Assembly (NCBI GenBank): GCA_002371025.1
Contig: DFFQ01000190.1
Location: forward strand, 1 to 18,721
Direction: 5' to 3'
Source: Lachnospiraceae bacterium UBA3772
GTDB taxonomy: Bacteria > Bacillota > Clostridia > Lachnospirales > Lachnospiraceae
DNA length: 18,721 bases
This document shows positions 1 through 8,382 of this stretch, in pieces. The position numbers were made by a program, and so were the translations under genes. The notes under the pieces were generated by a model, which worked only from the letters and a program-made list of their open reading frames with translations, searched no databases and was not told the origin of the DNA. Each line of letters starts with the position of its first letter. Position 1 is the stretch's first letter.

Positions 1-1016
1 TCTATATTATCTTCTATATTATTTTCAATATCAGAATCTGTATCATCTTCTATAACATCTTCATCTATATCTTCATATTTTATGTAATATGCTGCATCCT
101 CAGCATCTTCAAGTTCATCAAAATCATGCTGAAAATAAAAATTCTTTTCATCAGTTCCAGTAAGTCTGTATTTTTTCAGCCTTCTACGAGGAAATTTCTT
201 GATTATAACATTTGATACTATAGTATTCTTAAGATTATCAAGATATATGATTTTTATTTTTGATAATGATCTGCTTACAGCATAGTTTGCTGTTACAAGA
301 AAGTCATTTGAATAAAACTTTGCCTGATTTACAGATTCTTCTTCAAGTTCGGCAAATATCTCTCTGCCTCTCTTTCCACGGAGCTTTCCTATCTCATAAA
401 CATCTCTTGCCTGAATATTAAATCTTGGAAATAAAAAGGCTATCACAAAATAAATAACAAGAATTATAAGAAGCAGAATACAAATATACTTAAATGACTT
501 AATGATCACAATGGCCATAGCCGGATATTTATATTCATTAAATATCACAGGGCAAAAGAAACCCTCTAACTCACTGGCATTTCTTTTCATGGAATCAGCG
601 TAACTATGAAGAATAAAGTCAACAGTATTTTTATCATTATCAACTTTTAAGTTTACTCTTTCAAGGCACCCTTTCTGTCTATCTCTTCCTCTTATTTTTT
701 CATATATATTACTTTCATCCTTAACAAGGAAAAGATAAACTTTATCCTCTGACATATAGTAATAATATTTACCTGACTTTTTTCCATCCACAGCATATTG
801 AAAGCCCGCAAAAGTAAGCATATCCATTGGTAAACTGATATTGCTTGAACCTCTTTCATATGCATTTTTTAAGTCAGTGCCATTGTTACATGGCACTATA
901 CTAAAATCCGGAAGGTCAAGCATCATATACAATGCAGTAAGTATTGCCCCCAGTATTATAAACTGAGGCAAAAGAATATTTATCAGATTCTCTCTAAGTA
1001 TCTTCTTAAAAGTCAT
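1..1016 (-). CDS. Two-helix membrane protein with acidic C-terminal tail (partial, unknown function)
   Basis: The frame opens at an ATG at 1016 and stays open for 338 codons to the left edge, so the C terminus is missing. A GGAG ribosome site lies about 9 bases upstream, and the gene starts 20 bases after the CydC-like gene, so it is probably the seventh gene of that operon. Two hydrophobic segments are visible, at about residues 12-33 and 179-197, separated by about 145 polar residues. After the second helix comes a basic stretch (GKLRGKRGR, about 211-218), then a region with alternating hydrophobic strands (about 236-275) that loosely suggests a small beta-rich cytosolic domain. From about residue 299 the visible tail is strongly acidic, with short IEDN/IENN repeats. 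I do not recognise the family. Its position suggests a role at the membrane linked to the ABC exporter, but that is inference. Confidence 0.85.
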   Translation of the reverse strand, partial: MTFKKILRENLINILLPQFIILGAILTALYMMLDLPDFSIVPCNNGTDLKNAYERGSSNISLPMDMLTFAGFQYAVDGKKSGKYYYYMSEDKVYLFLVKDESNIYEKIRGRDRQKGCLERVNLKVDNDKNTVDFILHSYADSMKRNASELEGFFCPVIFNEYKYPAMAIVIIKSFKYICILLLIILVIYFVIAFLFPRFNIQARDVYEIGKLRGKRGREIFAELEEESVNQAKFYSNDFLVTANYAVSRSLSKIKIIYLDNLKNTIVSNVIIKKFPRRRLKKYRLTGTDEKNFYFQHDFDELEDAEDAAYYIKYEDIDEDVIEDDTDSDIENNIEDNI

Positions 1017-1036
1017 TTTATTTATCTCCAGACTAT

Positions 1037-2683
1037 CTATACCTCTCTTACCGGCTCTTCAGTCTGATAAATAGTATCAGCAATTCCGACGGTGGATTTT
1101 CTGTGGGATACAAGAATAACTGTCCTATCCTTACTTGCCTCATCTATAGTCTTAAGGATAACACCTTCTGAAAGGGCATCCAGATTACTTGTAGGCTCAT
1201 CCAGGAGAAGTAGCGGACTTTCATGAAGGAAAGCTCTGGCAACACCAATACGCTGTCTTTCACCTGCAGAAAGTTCAACATTTCCACGTCCCAAAAGAGT
1301 ATCGTAGCCACAAGGAAGAGCCATGATAACATCATCTATAGCCGCTTTCTTAGCCGCTTCCCTTATCTCATCCAAGGTAGCATTCTTTTTACCTACGGCA
1401 ATATTGGCCGCTGCTGTGTCATTGAATATAAAGGTATCCTGAGTTACATATCCTTCTTCTCCTCTAAGAGAATCCGTACTTATCTCCCGGATATCCTGTC
1501 TTGATATCTTTACACTTCCACTCTTTGCATCCCAGAATCTCATAAGAAGTTTAAGGATTGTTGATTTACCTGAACCACTCTTTCCAACAATTCCAATAAT
1601 CTTCTTCTTCGGAAAATCATAAGAGATATTATTTAAAACATTATTTTTATCATCATAACTAAACGTTACATTTTCAAGAGACGCAGAAGAAAAAACTACA
1701 TTACTTCCTTCCTTTATCTCTTTTGTTACTGGCTCTTCTTCCAAAAGTCTAAGGACTCTTTCTCCTGAAGCAAAAGTCTGATTAAGGTTATTGGAAAGAT
1801 TAGCAAGGGCTGTAACTGGCCCGAATGATGAGAGCATTGCTACAGTTCCTATAATCGCTCTATTAAATGATATATTTCCAGCCATATATGAATCAGCTAG
1901 ATACATAAGCATAACACAACTGAATATAAGAATTATTATTTCTGTAAAAGCCCCCTGCCAGGAAGCAGTTTCAGAAAGATCTGCCTGTTTTTCCAAAATG
2001 TCATCTGACATCTCATCCAGTTCTTTAAGTCGTTTTTCTCCGGCATTATACTGCAGAACTTCATCTATTCCATCGATATTATCAAGAACATAAGAACTCA
2101 CTGTTCCCATATCACTTCTAAGATCCATACCTGCCTTTTTCCCGCTCAGTCCTGTAAGATAAGGGATAAGAATACCCACAATTCCATAACCTAAAAAGGC
2201 GATAAGCACTGAAACGATACTTATATTTGCAAAAAAGATAAGCATTACAATGCTATATATCAAAGCAATAAGCACCGGCGATATTGTATGAGCATAAAAA
2301 ACTTCCAGAAGTTCAATATCAGATGTAACTATACTGATAAGGCCGCCTTTATCTTTATTATCAAGTTTTGCCGGAGCCAGAGCTCTCAGTTTTTTAAACA
2401 CTTTTTTTCTTATAATTGCCAGTATTCTGAATGCTATATAATGATTGCAATACTGTTCAAGGTAATGCATCACACCACGTAATAAGGCAATGAATATTAT
2501 AGTTCCATACATTCCCTTTATTGCATGATCTCTTACCACAAAGTAAGCTGCTGCAACAAATGGCACCGTAGCTGCCAAACTTCCCAATACGCCATAAATA
2601 ACCGAAAGAATAATAACCGGTGAAAGATCTTTAATTTCTTTAAGAAGCCGAATAACAATCTTAAATCCACTTCTTCTATTCAT
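1037..2683 (-). CDS. CydC-like ABC exporter half-transporter (permease fused to ATPase)
   Basis: This is one half of a heterodimeric ABC exporter. The N-terminal membrane domain (about residues 1-325) carries the CydC-type stretch with HYLEQYCNH and FRILA, followed by SIVTSDIELLE. The ATPase domain has Walker A GKSGSGKST (367-375), Q-loop Gln in VTQD, signature LSAGERQR (471-478), Walker B LLLLDE (491-496) and switch His527. In proteobacteria CydDC moves thiols such as cysteine and glutathione to the periplasm for cytochrome bd assembly. The substrate here cannot be read from sequence, and no oxidase gene is in the window. I start the protein at ATG 2683 (548 aa), because a GGGAGGTGA site lies just upstream. 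A TTG at 2701 would overlap that site. The start overlaps the stop of the CydD-like gene by 8 bases, which implies translational coupling and a heterodimer. The LSAGE signature deviates slightly from LSGGQ. Confidence 0.9.
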   Translation of the reverse strand: MNRRSGFKIVIRLLKEIKDLSPVIILSVIYGVLGSLAATVPFVAAAYFVVRDHAIKGMYGTIIFIALLRGVMHYLEQYCNHYIAFRILAIIRKKVFKKLRALAPAKLDNKDKGGLISIVTSDIELLEVFYAHTISPVLIALIYSIVMLIFFANISIVSVLIAFLGYGIVGILIPYLTGLSGKKAGMDLRSDMGTVSSYVLDNIDGIDEVLQYNAGEKRLKELDEMSDDILEKQADLSETASWQGAFTEIIILIFSCVMLMYLADSYMAGNISFNRAIIGTVAMLSSFGPVTALANLSNNLNQTFASGERVLRLLEEEPVTKEIKEGSNVVFSSASLENVTFSYDDKNNVLNNISYDFPKKKIIGIVGKSGSGKSTILKLLMRFWDAKSGSVKISRQDIREISTDSLRGEEGYVTQDTFIFNDTAAANIAVGKKNATLDEIREAAKKAAIDDVIMALPCGYDTLLGRGNVELSAGERQRIGVARAFLHESPLLLLDEPTSNLDALSEGVILKTIDEASKDRTVILVSHRKSTVGIADTIYQTEEPVREV

Positions 2684-4505
2684 CACTCTCACCTCCCTCA
2701 ATAGATACTTCCATAGTTTCTAGTTCTATAGAATCATCAAGCTTTTCTTCCCTTTGGAGGCGTTTACCATTTCCATAACTCTCCAATTCCAGCTGATAAA
2801 CGGCAAGATTGTGAAAATCGCCCTTATTTCCATCCAATTCTTTATAAGTACCTGACTCTATTATCTCACCATCCGAAAGCATGATTATCATATCTGAGTC
2901 AATGGTATTCTTTATTCTATGAGAGATAAAGATCACTGTCTTTTTCTCACATAGCTCCTTCATAGCGTGCATTATACATTCTTCTGATTCGATATCTACA
3001 TTAGATGCCGCCTCATCAAATATATAAAATGGAGTATCATGAAGAAGAGCTCTTGCAATGGCAAGCCTCTGCCTCTGTCCTCCAGATAAATTTGCTGCTT
3101 TCTCACTTATAACAAAGTCCAGACCTTCTTTATTTCTCTTAACAAAATCATAGAGTCTGACCTTCTTTAAAACTTCATACATAGCTACTTCCGTAGCTTC
3201 TGGATTACCCAAAAGCAGATTATCCCTGATAGTTCCTCTGAATATATAACTGTTATATGTACAGTATGTAAAAAGTTTGGCAAGTCTCTTTCCACTAATA
3301 TCAGAAAGTTCTACATTTCCAATCTTAACAGAACCAAGATAGTTTTTATTTTCTCCTGTAAAAATCTTTGCAAGTGTACTCTTTCCACAACCTGAACGTC
3401 CCACTATGGATACAAACGATCCCGCCTTAATATCAAAGCAGATATTCTTTAATGCTTCATTTTTACTATCATCATAAGCAAAAGAAAGATTATCTATCTT
3501 AATATTAAGATCATTTAAATCCACATCTGCTTTTTTCTCTTCTTCCTCAGGAATATCAAGGAAATTAAATATCCTGTCTGATGCTGCCATTCCATTTAAA
3601 GCTATATGAAAGTATGATCCCAGCTTTCTTAACGGAAGGAAAAATTCAGCAGAAAGAAGGATTATCATAAGTGTTCCCTGAAGAGTAGTCTTTCCCTTAA
3701 AGAATTCACTTAATGCAACTGCAATACCAACTGCAGCCCCACCATAAGAAAATATGTCCATCACTATGATGGAATTCAGCTGCATTATAAGGACCTTCAT
3801 GGTTATCTTTCTAAATCCTTCCGCTTCTTCATCAAGAAGTTTTGCTCTTTCTTCATCTCTTGAATAGATTTTTAAAGTAGCAAGTCCTTCAACACTGTTA
3901 AGGAAGCTGTCTGATAGTGCAGCATATTTATCCCAGTATTTACCAAGAAGCTTATTTGCAATGGTCTGAACCGCAAAAATGGAAAGCGGAAGCAAAGGTA
4001 CCAATACAAATAAAACAATAGCTGATTTAACATTTGCCCTAAGCAGAATAATAAATAAAACAACAGGAGCAGACATGCTATATATCAACTGTGAGAGATA
4101 TTTCCCAAAGTAAACCTCTAACTGTTCAACTCCTTCTGTTGAAAGTTGTGTAAGTTCTGCTTTGCTTATATGCTCTTTATAAGAAATCCCTAAAGAAAGA
4201 AGTTTTTCATACACTTTTTTTCTAAGAGATTTTTTAACATCTGCGCTGGCAAGAAATGCATCTCTTGTCTCCATTTTATAAGCAAAAAATCTTATCAACG
4301 CCATTATGGATATTGGAAGCATATAATTATTAACCATTCCACCCCAGTAAACTCTGTTACTGTCAGAAAGGATATCCATAAGCAGACCTGTTATCATATA
4401 GATGATAAGTACATGGCAGATGAACTGGAGATATTTCCAGATAACCTGACTGTAGATATATTTCTTCTCTTCTTTAAGAAGATCTAATAGCCTCTTTTTA
4501 ATCAT
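2676..4505 (-). CDS. CydD-like ABC exporter half-transporter (permease fused to ATPase)
   Basis: This is the partner half of the exporter, 609 residues: a membrane domain (about 1-330) and an ATPase domain. The membrane domain has the CydD-type run GVEQLEVYFGKYLSQL and the coupling region LNSVEGLATLKIY. The ATPase has Walker A GRSGCGKST (369-377), signature LSGGQ (473-477), Walker B FYIFDE (493-498), D-loop SNVD and switch His529. The Q-loop position holds Tyr417 where Gln is usual; from memory, Firmicutes CydD-like proteins often carry a non-Gln residue there. A polar, acidic tail of about 45 residues follows the ATPase. The gene begins 26 bases after the DUF4317 gene with a weak GGGG ribosome site, and overlaps the next gene, so both halves should be made together. 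Assignment to the CydD-like family is firm. The substrate is unknown, and a cydD symbol would overstate what is known without a bd oxidase nearby. Confidence 0.9.
   Translation of the reverse strand: MIKKRLLDLLKEEKKYIYSQVIWKYLQFICHVLIIYMITGLLMDILSDSNRVYWGGMVNNYMLPISIMALIRFFAYKMETRDAFLASADVKKSLRKKVYEKLLSLGISYKEHISKAELTQLSTEGVEQLEVYFGKYLSQLIYSMSAPVVLFIILLRANVKSAIVLFVLVPLLPLSIFAVQTIANKLLGKYWDKYAALSDSFLNSVEGLATLKIYSRDEERAKLLDEEAEGFRKITMKVLIMQLNSIIVMDIFSYGGAAVGIAVALSEFFKGKTTLQGTLMIILLSAEFFLPLRKLGSYFHIALNGMAASDRIFNFLDIPEEEEKKADVDLNDLNIKIDNLSFAYDDSKNEALKNICFDIKAGSFVSIVGRSGCGKSTLAKIFTGENKNYLGSVKIGNVELSDISGKRLAKLFTYCTYNSYIFRGTIRDNLLLGNPEATEVAMYEVLKKVRLYDFVKRNKEGLDFVISEKAANLSGGQRQRLAIARALLHDTPFYIFDEAASNVDIESEECIMHAMKELCEKKTVIFISHRIKNTIDSDMIIMLSDGEIIESGTYKELDGNKGDFHNLAVYQLELESYGNGKRLQREEKLDDSIELETMEVSIEGGESDE
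2689..2697 (-). promoter_or_regulatory. Ribosome binding site setting the CydC-like start
   Basis: GGGAGGTGA on the minus strand lies inside the last codons of the CydD-like gene, a few bases before ATG 2683. It decides between ATG 2683 and the upstream TTG 2701, which it would lie behind. Confidence 0.75.
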
Positions 4506-4531
4506 TACATTTCCCCGTAAAAAACTAGTCG

Positions 4532-5761
4532 TTATTTATAGAGCCTTACTGGAATACCATTAACTACAAGCCCCTCTGAAAGCTTGATAACAAGACATTT
4601 CTTTCCGTCGATAACTCTTTCTTCCACAAGATCAGTATTATCTGAATTTATCTTTACTATTACTTCCGGAGTTTTAATATCAAAAGTCTTTGCAGGCATT
4701 ACATTTGTAGCTCTAAATACTTTTTCCTTCTCTTCAACAGGAGATATATGAATATCTTCAAGATGTTCTTCTCCCGCCTTAAGAGCCTCATCCCTCTTTT
4801 TCTCTAACTGTCTTTCCTTAACAATTTCAAAACTCTTTTCAAATGTCTCATCAAAATTTGAAAGCTTTTCATCAGGAACTCCACTTACCTTGAAGAGATC
4901 TTTAACTCTGTCCTTATCAAGGATCAGCTCCTCACCTTCTGATTTCTTCTCTCTCTGCATAACAGCCAGATTCTCATGTATATGCTTAATGGTGTCATAA
5001 CTTCCATCGTCACCGAGAGTCTCTTCAACTATTGTCATAAATGTTTCCTTCTGCTGATTTGCAGCAAGTGGCACATGACATTTAAGGAATTTATCTATAA
5101 AGTCCTGCTGCATATCTGCAGTATTCTTTGTATAATAAAGGATTCTGTCTATATCTGCACATCTGTCAGTAAATGCAGGGAATAAAAATCCTGTTGAGGT
5201 AAGCTCAACCATATTATTCTGCTGAAGGTTATGAAATTCATTAGAATATGCATCATATCCAAGTCCCGGCTTTGATAATTTCACAGGACAGATACTGCAT
5301 AAAAGATAATCATAAACTTCATCTGATGCATCTTCCATCTCAATATTATCTGAAGTAATACCTGGAACATCATAGCTCTGGAAAATAAGGATAATAAGAT
5401 AATTACCTACGTAATTATATGTTTCAATAACCTTATCATAGAATTCTTCCACAAGTTTCTCATCTTCAAGCTTGCTCATCTTAAGATCCATAAGAAAATT
5501 CTGAGCATCATTTTCATAGCTTTCTTCACGAGAAAATTCCATATCAAAAAGGTTCTTTCCTATAGAACCTGACATTGTTTTTCTGAAGATCTCAAGATAT
5601 TTATATTGCTCTTCTTCTGGAAGAGTAAGAAAAGAAGATGAATAACTCATAACCTTCTTCTTATCTCCATTAACATAGCATCCAGCTATACGTGATATTC
5701 CGCAATCTGTAAGATTACCTGAAAAAAGTGCTCTTATCTCATTAATTTCTGCCTTGATCAT
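4532..5761 (-). CDS. DUF4317 family protein
   Basis: This 409-residue protein matches my memory of the DUF4317 family, common in Lachnospiraceae and related clostridia and without a known function. Recognisable family stretches are ISRIAGCYVN near the N terminus, FLTLPEEEQYKYLEIF (about 44-59), YNYVGNYLIILI (about 114-125), MEDASDEVYDYLLCSICPV (about 141-159) and TGFLFPAFTDRCADI. The second half is charged and helical, with a Lys/Glu-rich region around 310-345, and ends in a small domain rich in beta strands. There is no signal peptide or membrane helix, so it should be cytosolic. Length is usual for the family. It starts 7 bases after the dehydrogenase stop, and its ribosome site (AGGTAG) overlaps that stop codon, so it is co-translated with the upstream enzymes. 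Family call is confident; no role is claimed. Confidence 0.88.
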   Translation of the reverse strand: MIKAEINEIRALFSGNLTDCGISRIAGCYVNGDKKKVMSYSSSFLTLPEEEQYKYLEIFRKTMSGSIGKNLFDMEFSREESYENDAQNFLMDLKMSKLEDEKLVEEFYDKVIETYNYVGNYLIILIFQSYDVPGITSDNIEMEDASDEVYDYLLCSICPVKLSKPGLGYDAYSNEFHNLQQNNMVELTSTGFLFPAFTDRCADIDRILYYTKNTADMQQDFIDKFLKCHVPLAANQQKETFMTIVEETLGDDGSYDTIKHIHENLAVMQREKKSEGEELILDKDRVKDLFKVSGVPDEKLSNFDETFEKSFEIVKERQLEKKRDEALKAGEEHLEDIHISPVEEKEKVFRATNVMPAKTFDIKTPEVIVKINSDNTDLVEERVIDGKKCLVIKLSEGLVVNGIPVRLYK

Positions 5762-5768
5762 AAAAATA

Positions 5769-6488
5769 CTACCTGTTCTTTCTTACTATTTTATTTTTCT
5801 GCGGACGAAGGGTGATATCTGTAACTACCACTCCATCCCTCATATTTATTACCTGTTTCACACACTCTGCCACATCTGAAGCCAAAAGTCTCTCATCAAA
5901 AACATCAGAGGTTTTAAAATCAGCATTTCTATAAAGCTCAGTATCTGTTAAATCCGGCTCCACATTTACAACTCTCACTCCATATTTTCTTACCTCACTA
6001 AAGAGACTTCTTGAAAATGAAGTAAGACCCGCTTTTGTAGCTCCATAACTGACTCCGTGAGTGTTACTCCTCATTTCTGCTGTAACGGAAGAGATATTTA
6101 TTATCCAGCCTTTACTCTCTTTAATATCCTTCATAAGGAGCTTACTAATGACCATAGGAGCAAGGAGATTAGTATTAACCATCTCACTCATCTCACTTAC
6201 CTTAATATCTTCAAAAGGCCCATAGTATGCAACTCCTGCGGCATTAACCAGGATGCTGATCTTTTGCTTTAACTTAATTGCTGTGATAAATGCAGTTATC
6301 TCATCTGTCTTTAATAGGTCCAGCTGTACAGAATGAAATCTTTCTTCTTTTTCAATCTCTTCCTTAACCTTACTGAAATCTCTACCAATGCCATAAACAT
6401 AGTAACCTTCATTAAGCAGCATTTTAGCCACCTGATAGCCTATGCCTGAGGATGCTCCGGTTACAACTGCAGTTTTCATCTCTTCCAT
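5769..6488 (-). CDS. Short-chain dehydrogenase/reductase (SDR)
   Basis: This is a 239-residue classical SDR, predicted to be an NAD(P)-dependent oxidoreductase acting on a hydroxyl/carbonyl group in the cytosol. The Rossmann glycine motif TGASSGIG is at 10-17, NAAG at 82-85, and the catalytic set is Ser134 (in NISS), Tyr148 and Lys152 (YGATK). Asn107 in VNTNLL completes the usual tetrad. Arg36 after the second beta strand hints at NADP preference, which is inference. The substrate cannot be told from sequence. ATG 6488 is only 3 bases after the radical SAM stop, and the AGGTAG at that stop serves as its ribosome site. An internal ATG three codons later is a less likely start. The tight link to the radical SAM gene suggests it works on that enzyme's product or on a precursor. 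Confidence 0.93.
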   Translation of the reverse strand: MEEMKTAVVTGASSGIGYQVAKMLLNEGYYVYGIGRDFSKVKEEIEKEERFHSVQLDLLKTDEITAFITAIKLKQKISILVNAAGVAYYGPFEDIKVSEMSEMVNTNLLAPMVISKLLMKDIKESKGWIINISSVTAEMRSNTHGVSYGATKAGLTSFSRSLFSEVRKYGVRVVNVEPDLTDTELYRNADFKTSDVFDERLLASDVAECVKQVINMRDGVVVTDITLRPQKNKIVRKNR

Positions 6489-6491
6489 AAT

Positions 6492-7505
6492 CTACCTGCT
6501 TTTCCAAATAAAAATCTTATCTTCGCCAATATATTTCTTTAATTCATTAACAACAGTCTGTGTAAGACCATTCTCGATAACTTCAGGATAATGATAATAC
6601 CCATCTGTACTTTCAAATGGAAATTGCACCACAGAAGACATTTTCTCCTGTTTTCTTATATTCTTAAGGAACTCAGCAGATATTCTGAATGTTCCAACGC
6701 TTACATCTTTAATTTTATCCATGTCCACCATGGAACTGATCTTACCTATAAGATTCTTATATTTTTCTTCATAATCTTTTACATAGATTAAAGGATCAAA
6801 ACAAAGCCTCACCTTAAACCCATGATCTATTGCCGTATTAAGAGAAGCTATACGACTCTTTAAATCAGGAGTCCTTATTTCATCTTTAAGGATCACTTCA
6901 TCCTGAGTCAGGGTATATGCAAATATAACTCTGTCACATCTTAAAAGCCCGTCCCATATATCCAGTGGTGCCGCTTTAGTACGTATCTCAATAGACAGAT
7001 TCTTATGTTGCTCTACGAATTCTATCCATTTCTTAACATAACCCGTAAGCCCTTCAAGACTAAGAAGATCAGAGTCATAGGAAATGCTTATATACATAGG
7101 ATGTTCCTTTAAAATTTCCTCAACCTCTGCAAAATAATCTTCAAGATTTAGAAAAATCACCATATGACCAGAAGGATACATTCCCTTTAGATAACAGTAC
7201 TTACAATCATAAATACAGTTCATCATAAGAGATGTATAATAAAAATGCTCATTTCCAAAACTTTGGCACACTGGTGCCCCATCATAAATAAGACGCCCCT
7301 CTTTCTTTGCTATGATGAGAGACTGATGGTCTTTTTCTATGCTTACACTCTGATTGTGTCTGTTAAATATATCTTTATAGTGGTCTATATATATGATATG
7401 CCGATATTTGATCTTAGCAAGAAGTTTTTTTGTTCTTTCATGATCAGCAACTGCTTTTTCAATATATATATGCTCAAATCTATCGTGAAATAATGTTTTC
7501 TCCAA
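6492..7505 (-). CDS. Spore-photoproduct-lyase-like radical SAM enzyme
   Basis: This 337-residue protein belongs to the SPL branch of radical SAM enzymes. The [4Fe-4S] cluster motif is Cys97-x3-Cys101-x2-Cys104 followed by Tyr105. The order of further stretches follows SplB: FLNLEDYFAEV, DSDLLSLEGLT, EIRTKA and CFDPLIYVKDYEEKY. In true SPL, which reverses the UV spore photoproduct in DNA, a cysteine (Cys141 in Bacillus subtilis) donates hydrogen. By my ungapped local alignment that position is Tyr143 here. So the protein is SPL-like, but its reaction may differ and I give no splB symbol. The start is a TTG at 7505: two in-frame stops lie just upstream and no ATG follows nearby. The start overlaps the nucleosidase gene by 26 bases, and an AAGGA lies immediately before it. 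This arrangement favours translational coupling. Confidence 0.88.
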   Translation of the reverse strand: MEKTLFHDRFEHIYIEKAVADHERTKKLLAKIKYRHIIYIDHYKDIFNRHNQSVSIEKDHQSLIIAKKEGRLIYDGAPVCQSFGNEHFYYTSLMMNCIYDCKYCYLKGMYPSGHMVIFLNLEDYFAEVEEILKEHPMYISISYDSDLLSLEGLTGYVKKWIEFVEQHKNLSIEIRTKAAPLDIWDGLLRCDRVIFAYTLTQDEVILKDEIRTPDLKSRIASLNTAIDHGFKVRLCFDPLIYVKDYEEKYKNLIGKISSMVDMDKIKDVSVGTFRISAEFLKNIRKQEKMSSVVQFPFESTDGYYHYPEVIENGLTQTVVNELKKYIGEDKIFIWKSR

Positions 7506-8346
7506 TTTCCTTCATCACTTTCTTTCCCGCCACTTTATCTTTGCACGGAATTTTTCCTTTTTCATATTGATTTTTAATTATATCTTCAACACTTATTCCT
7601 TCTAATTTGGCGTATCTATAATACTGCATAAATTCATTTTGCATAGTAACTGAAGCATGACATTCCTTAAAGAATTTCTCCAGCAGCTCTTTATCAGGCT
7701 CAATACTCTCATCCCATTGATACACCTGATCTCTGATTGTCTTAATATCATCTATACATTGGAATAATCTATCTTTAGACTTATCCATAATATCAATTAT
7801 CTTTTCAAGAGTTATATCACCTCTTGTTATTGAATCATCAGAAACCACTTTGAGAAATAATATATTATGCTGCTTCAGGAATCTGGTTGCTGCAAGATAT
7901 ACGCCCGATGCCTCTTCATCATGAAGTACCACTGTGCCTTCAGACAGAGTCTCAGTTTTCTCATCATATCTAAATATTTTATTATCTGAAACGATCTCTG
8001 CCTCTTTAAAACCAGTATTAATTATCATATCCGGATAATATGACTTATTACTTATGGCATCTTTAATCTTATTTATCCTATATATCTCCCCAACAACACT
8101 ATTATCAATACATTCAGCTCCACAACTGCCTATATTTATAAGAATATCATTAGACAGATCTCTATCCTTATCAGCACCAAACAAAGCTGCAATACTTATA
8201 GCCGCTCTCATAGGTCCGATACCTGTTATCAGTAATCTTATATCATCACCTTCTGAATAATAAAGATCAGAAGCTATTTTTTTCATATTGAATCTTGCTT
8301 TAAATGAGGAAACTTCTGCCTCCAGCGCAGCGCAAATTGTAATCAT
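7480..8346 (-). CDS. MTA/SAH-nucleosidase-like nucleoside phosphorylase family protein with C-terminal extension
   Basis: The first ~200 of 288 residues fit the 5'-methylthioadenosine/S-adenosylhomocysteine nucleosidase fold. Visible features are the N-terminal strand with Glu11 (equivalent to E. coli MTAN Glu12), TGIGPMRAA (41-49), NIGSCGA (71-77), DEEAS with Glu145 (MTAN Glu174) and VVSDD with Asp170 (MTAN Asp197). The active-site acids are thus kept, so hydrolysis of an adenine nucleoside is plausible. MTAN enzymes also cleave 5'-deoxyadenosine, the by-product of radical SAM enzymes, and the next gene encodes one. An extra, helical C-terminal region (about 205-288) is not part of normal MTAN, which is about 230 residues. 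ATG 8346 is preceded by AGGG about 10 bases upstream and by a good promoter. It is the first gene of the operon. Exact substrate is inference. Confidence 0.85.
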   Translation of the reverse strand: MITICAALEAEVSSFKARFNMKKIASDLYYSEGDDIRLLITGIGPMRAAISIAALFGADKDRDLSNDILINIGSCGAECIDNSVVGEIYRINKIKDAISNKSYYPDMIINTGFKEAEIVSDNKIFRYDEKTETLSEGTVVLHDEEASGVYLAATRFLKQHNILFLKVVSDDSITRGDITLEKIIDIMDKSKDRLFQCIDDIKTIRDQVYQWDESIEPDKELLEKFFKECHASVTMQNEFMQYYRYAKLEGISVEDIIKNQYEKGKIPCKDKVAGKKVMKEIGENIISR

Positions 8347-8382
8347 CTATATATATCCCTTTCCCAGAGTCACACGGCCATT

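Noticed and set aside
1037..4505. Naming the ABC pair cydD and cydC outright
   Set aside because: The family resemblance is strong, but there is no cytochrome bd oxidase in the window and the substrate is unknown, so only 'CydD-like' and 'CydC-like' are claimed.
6492..7505. Calling the radical SAM gene splB (DNA repair)
   Set aside because: The hydrogen-donor Cys position appears to be Tyr, and the neighbours suggest a metabolic module.
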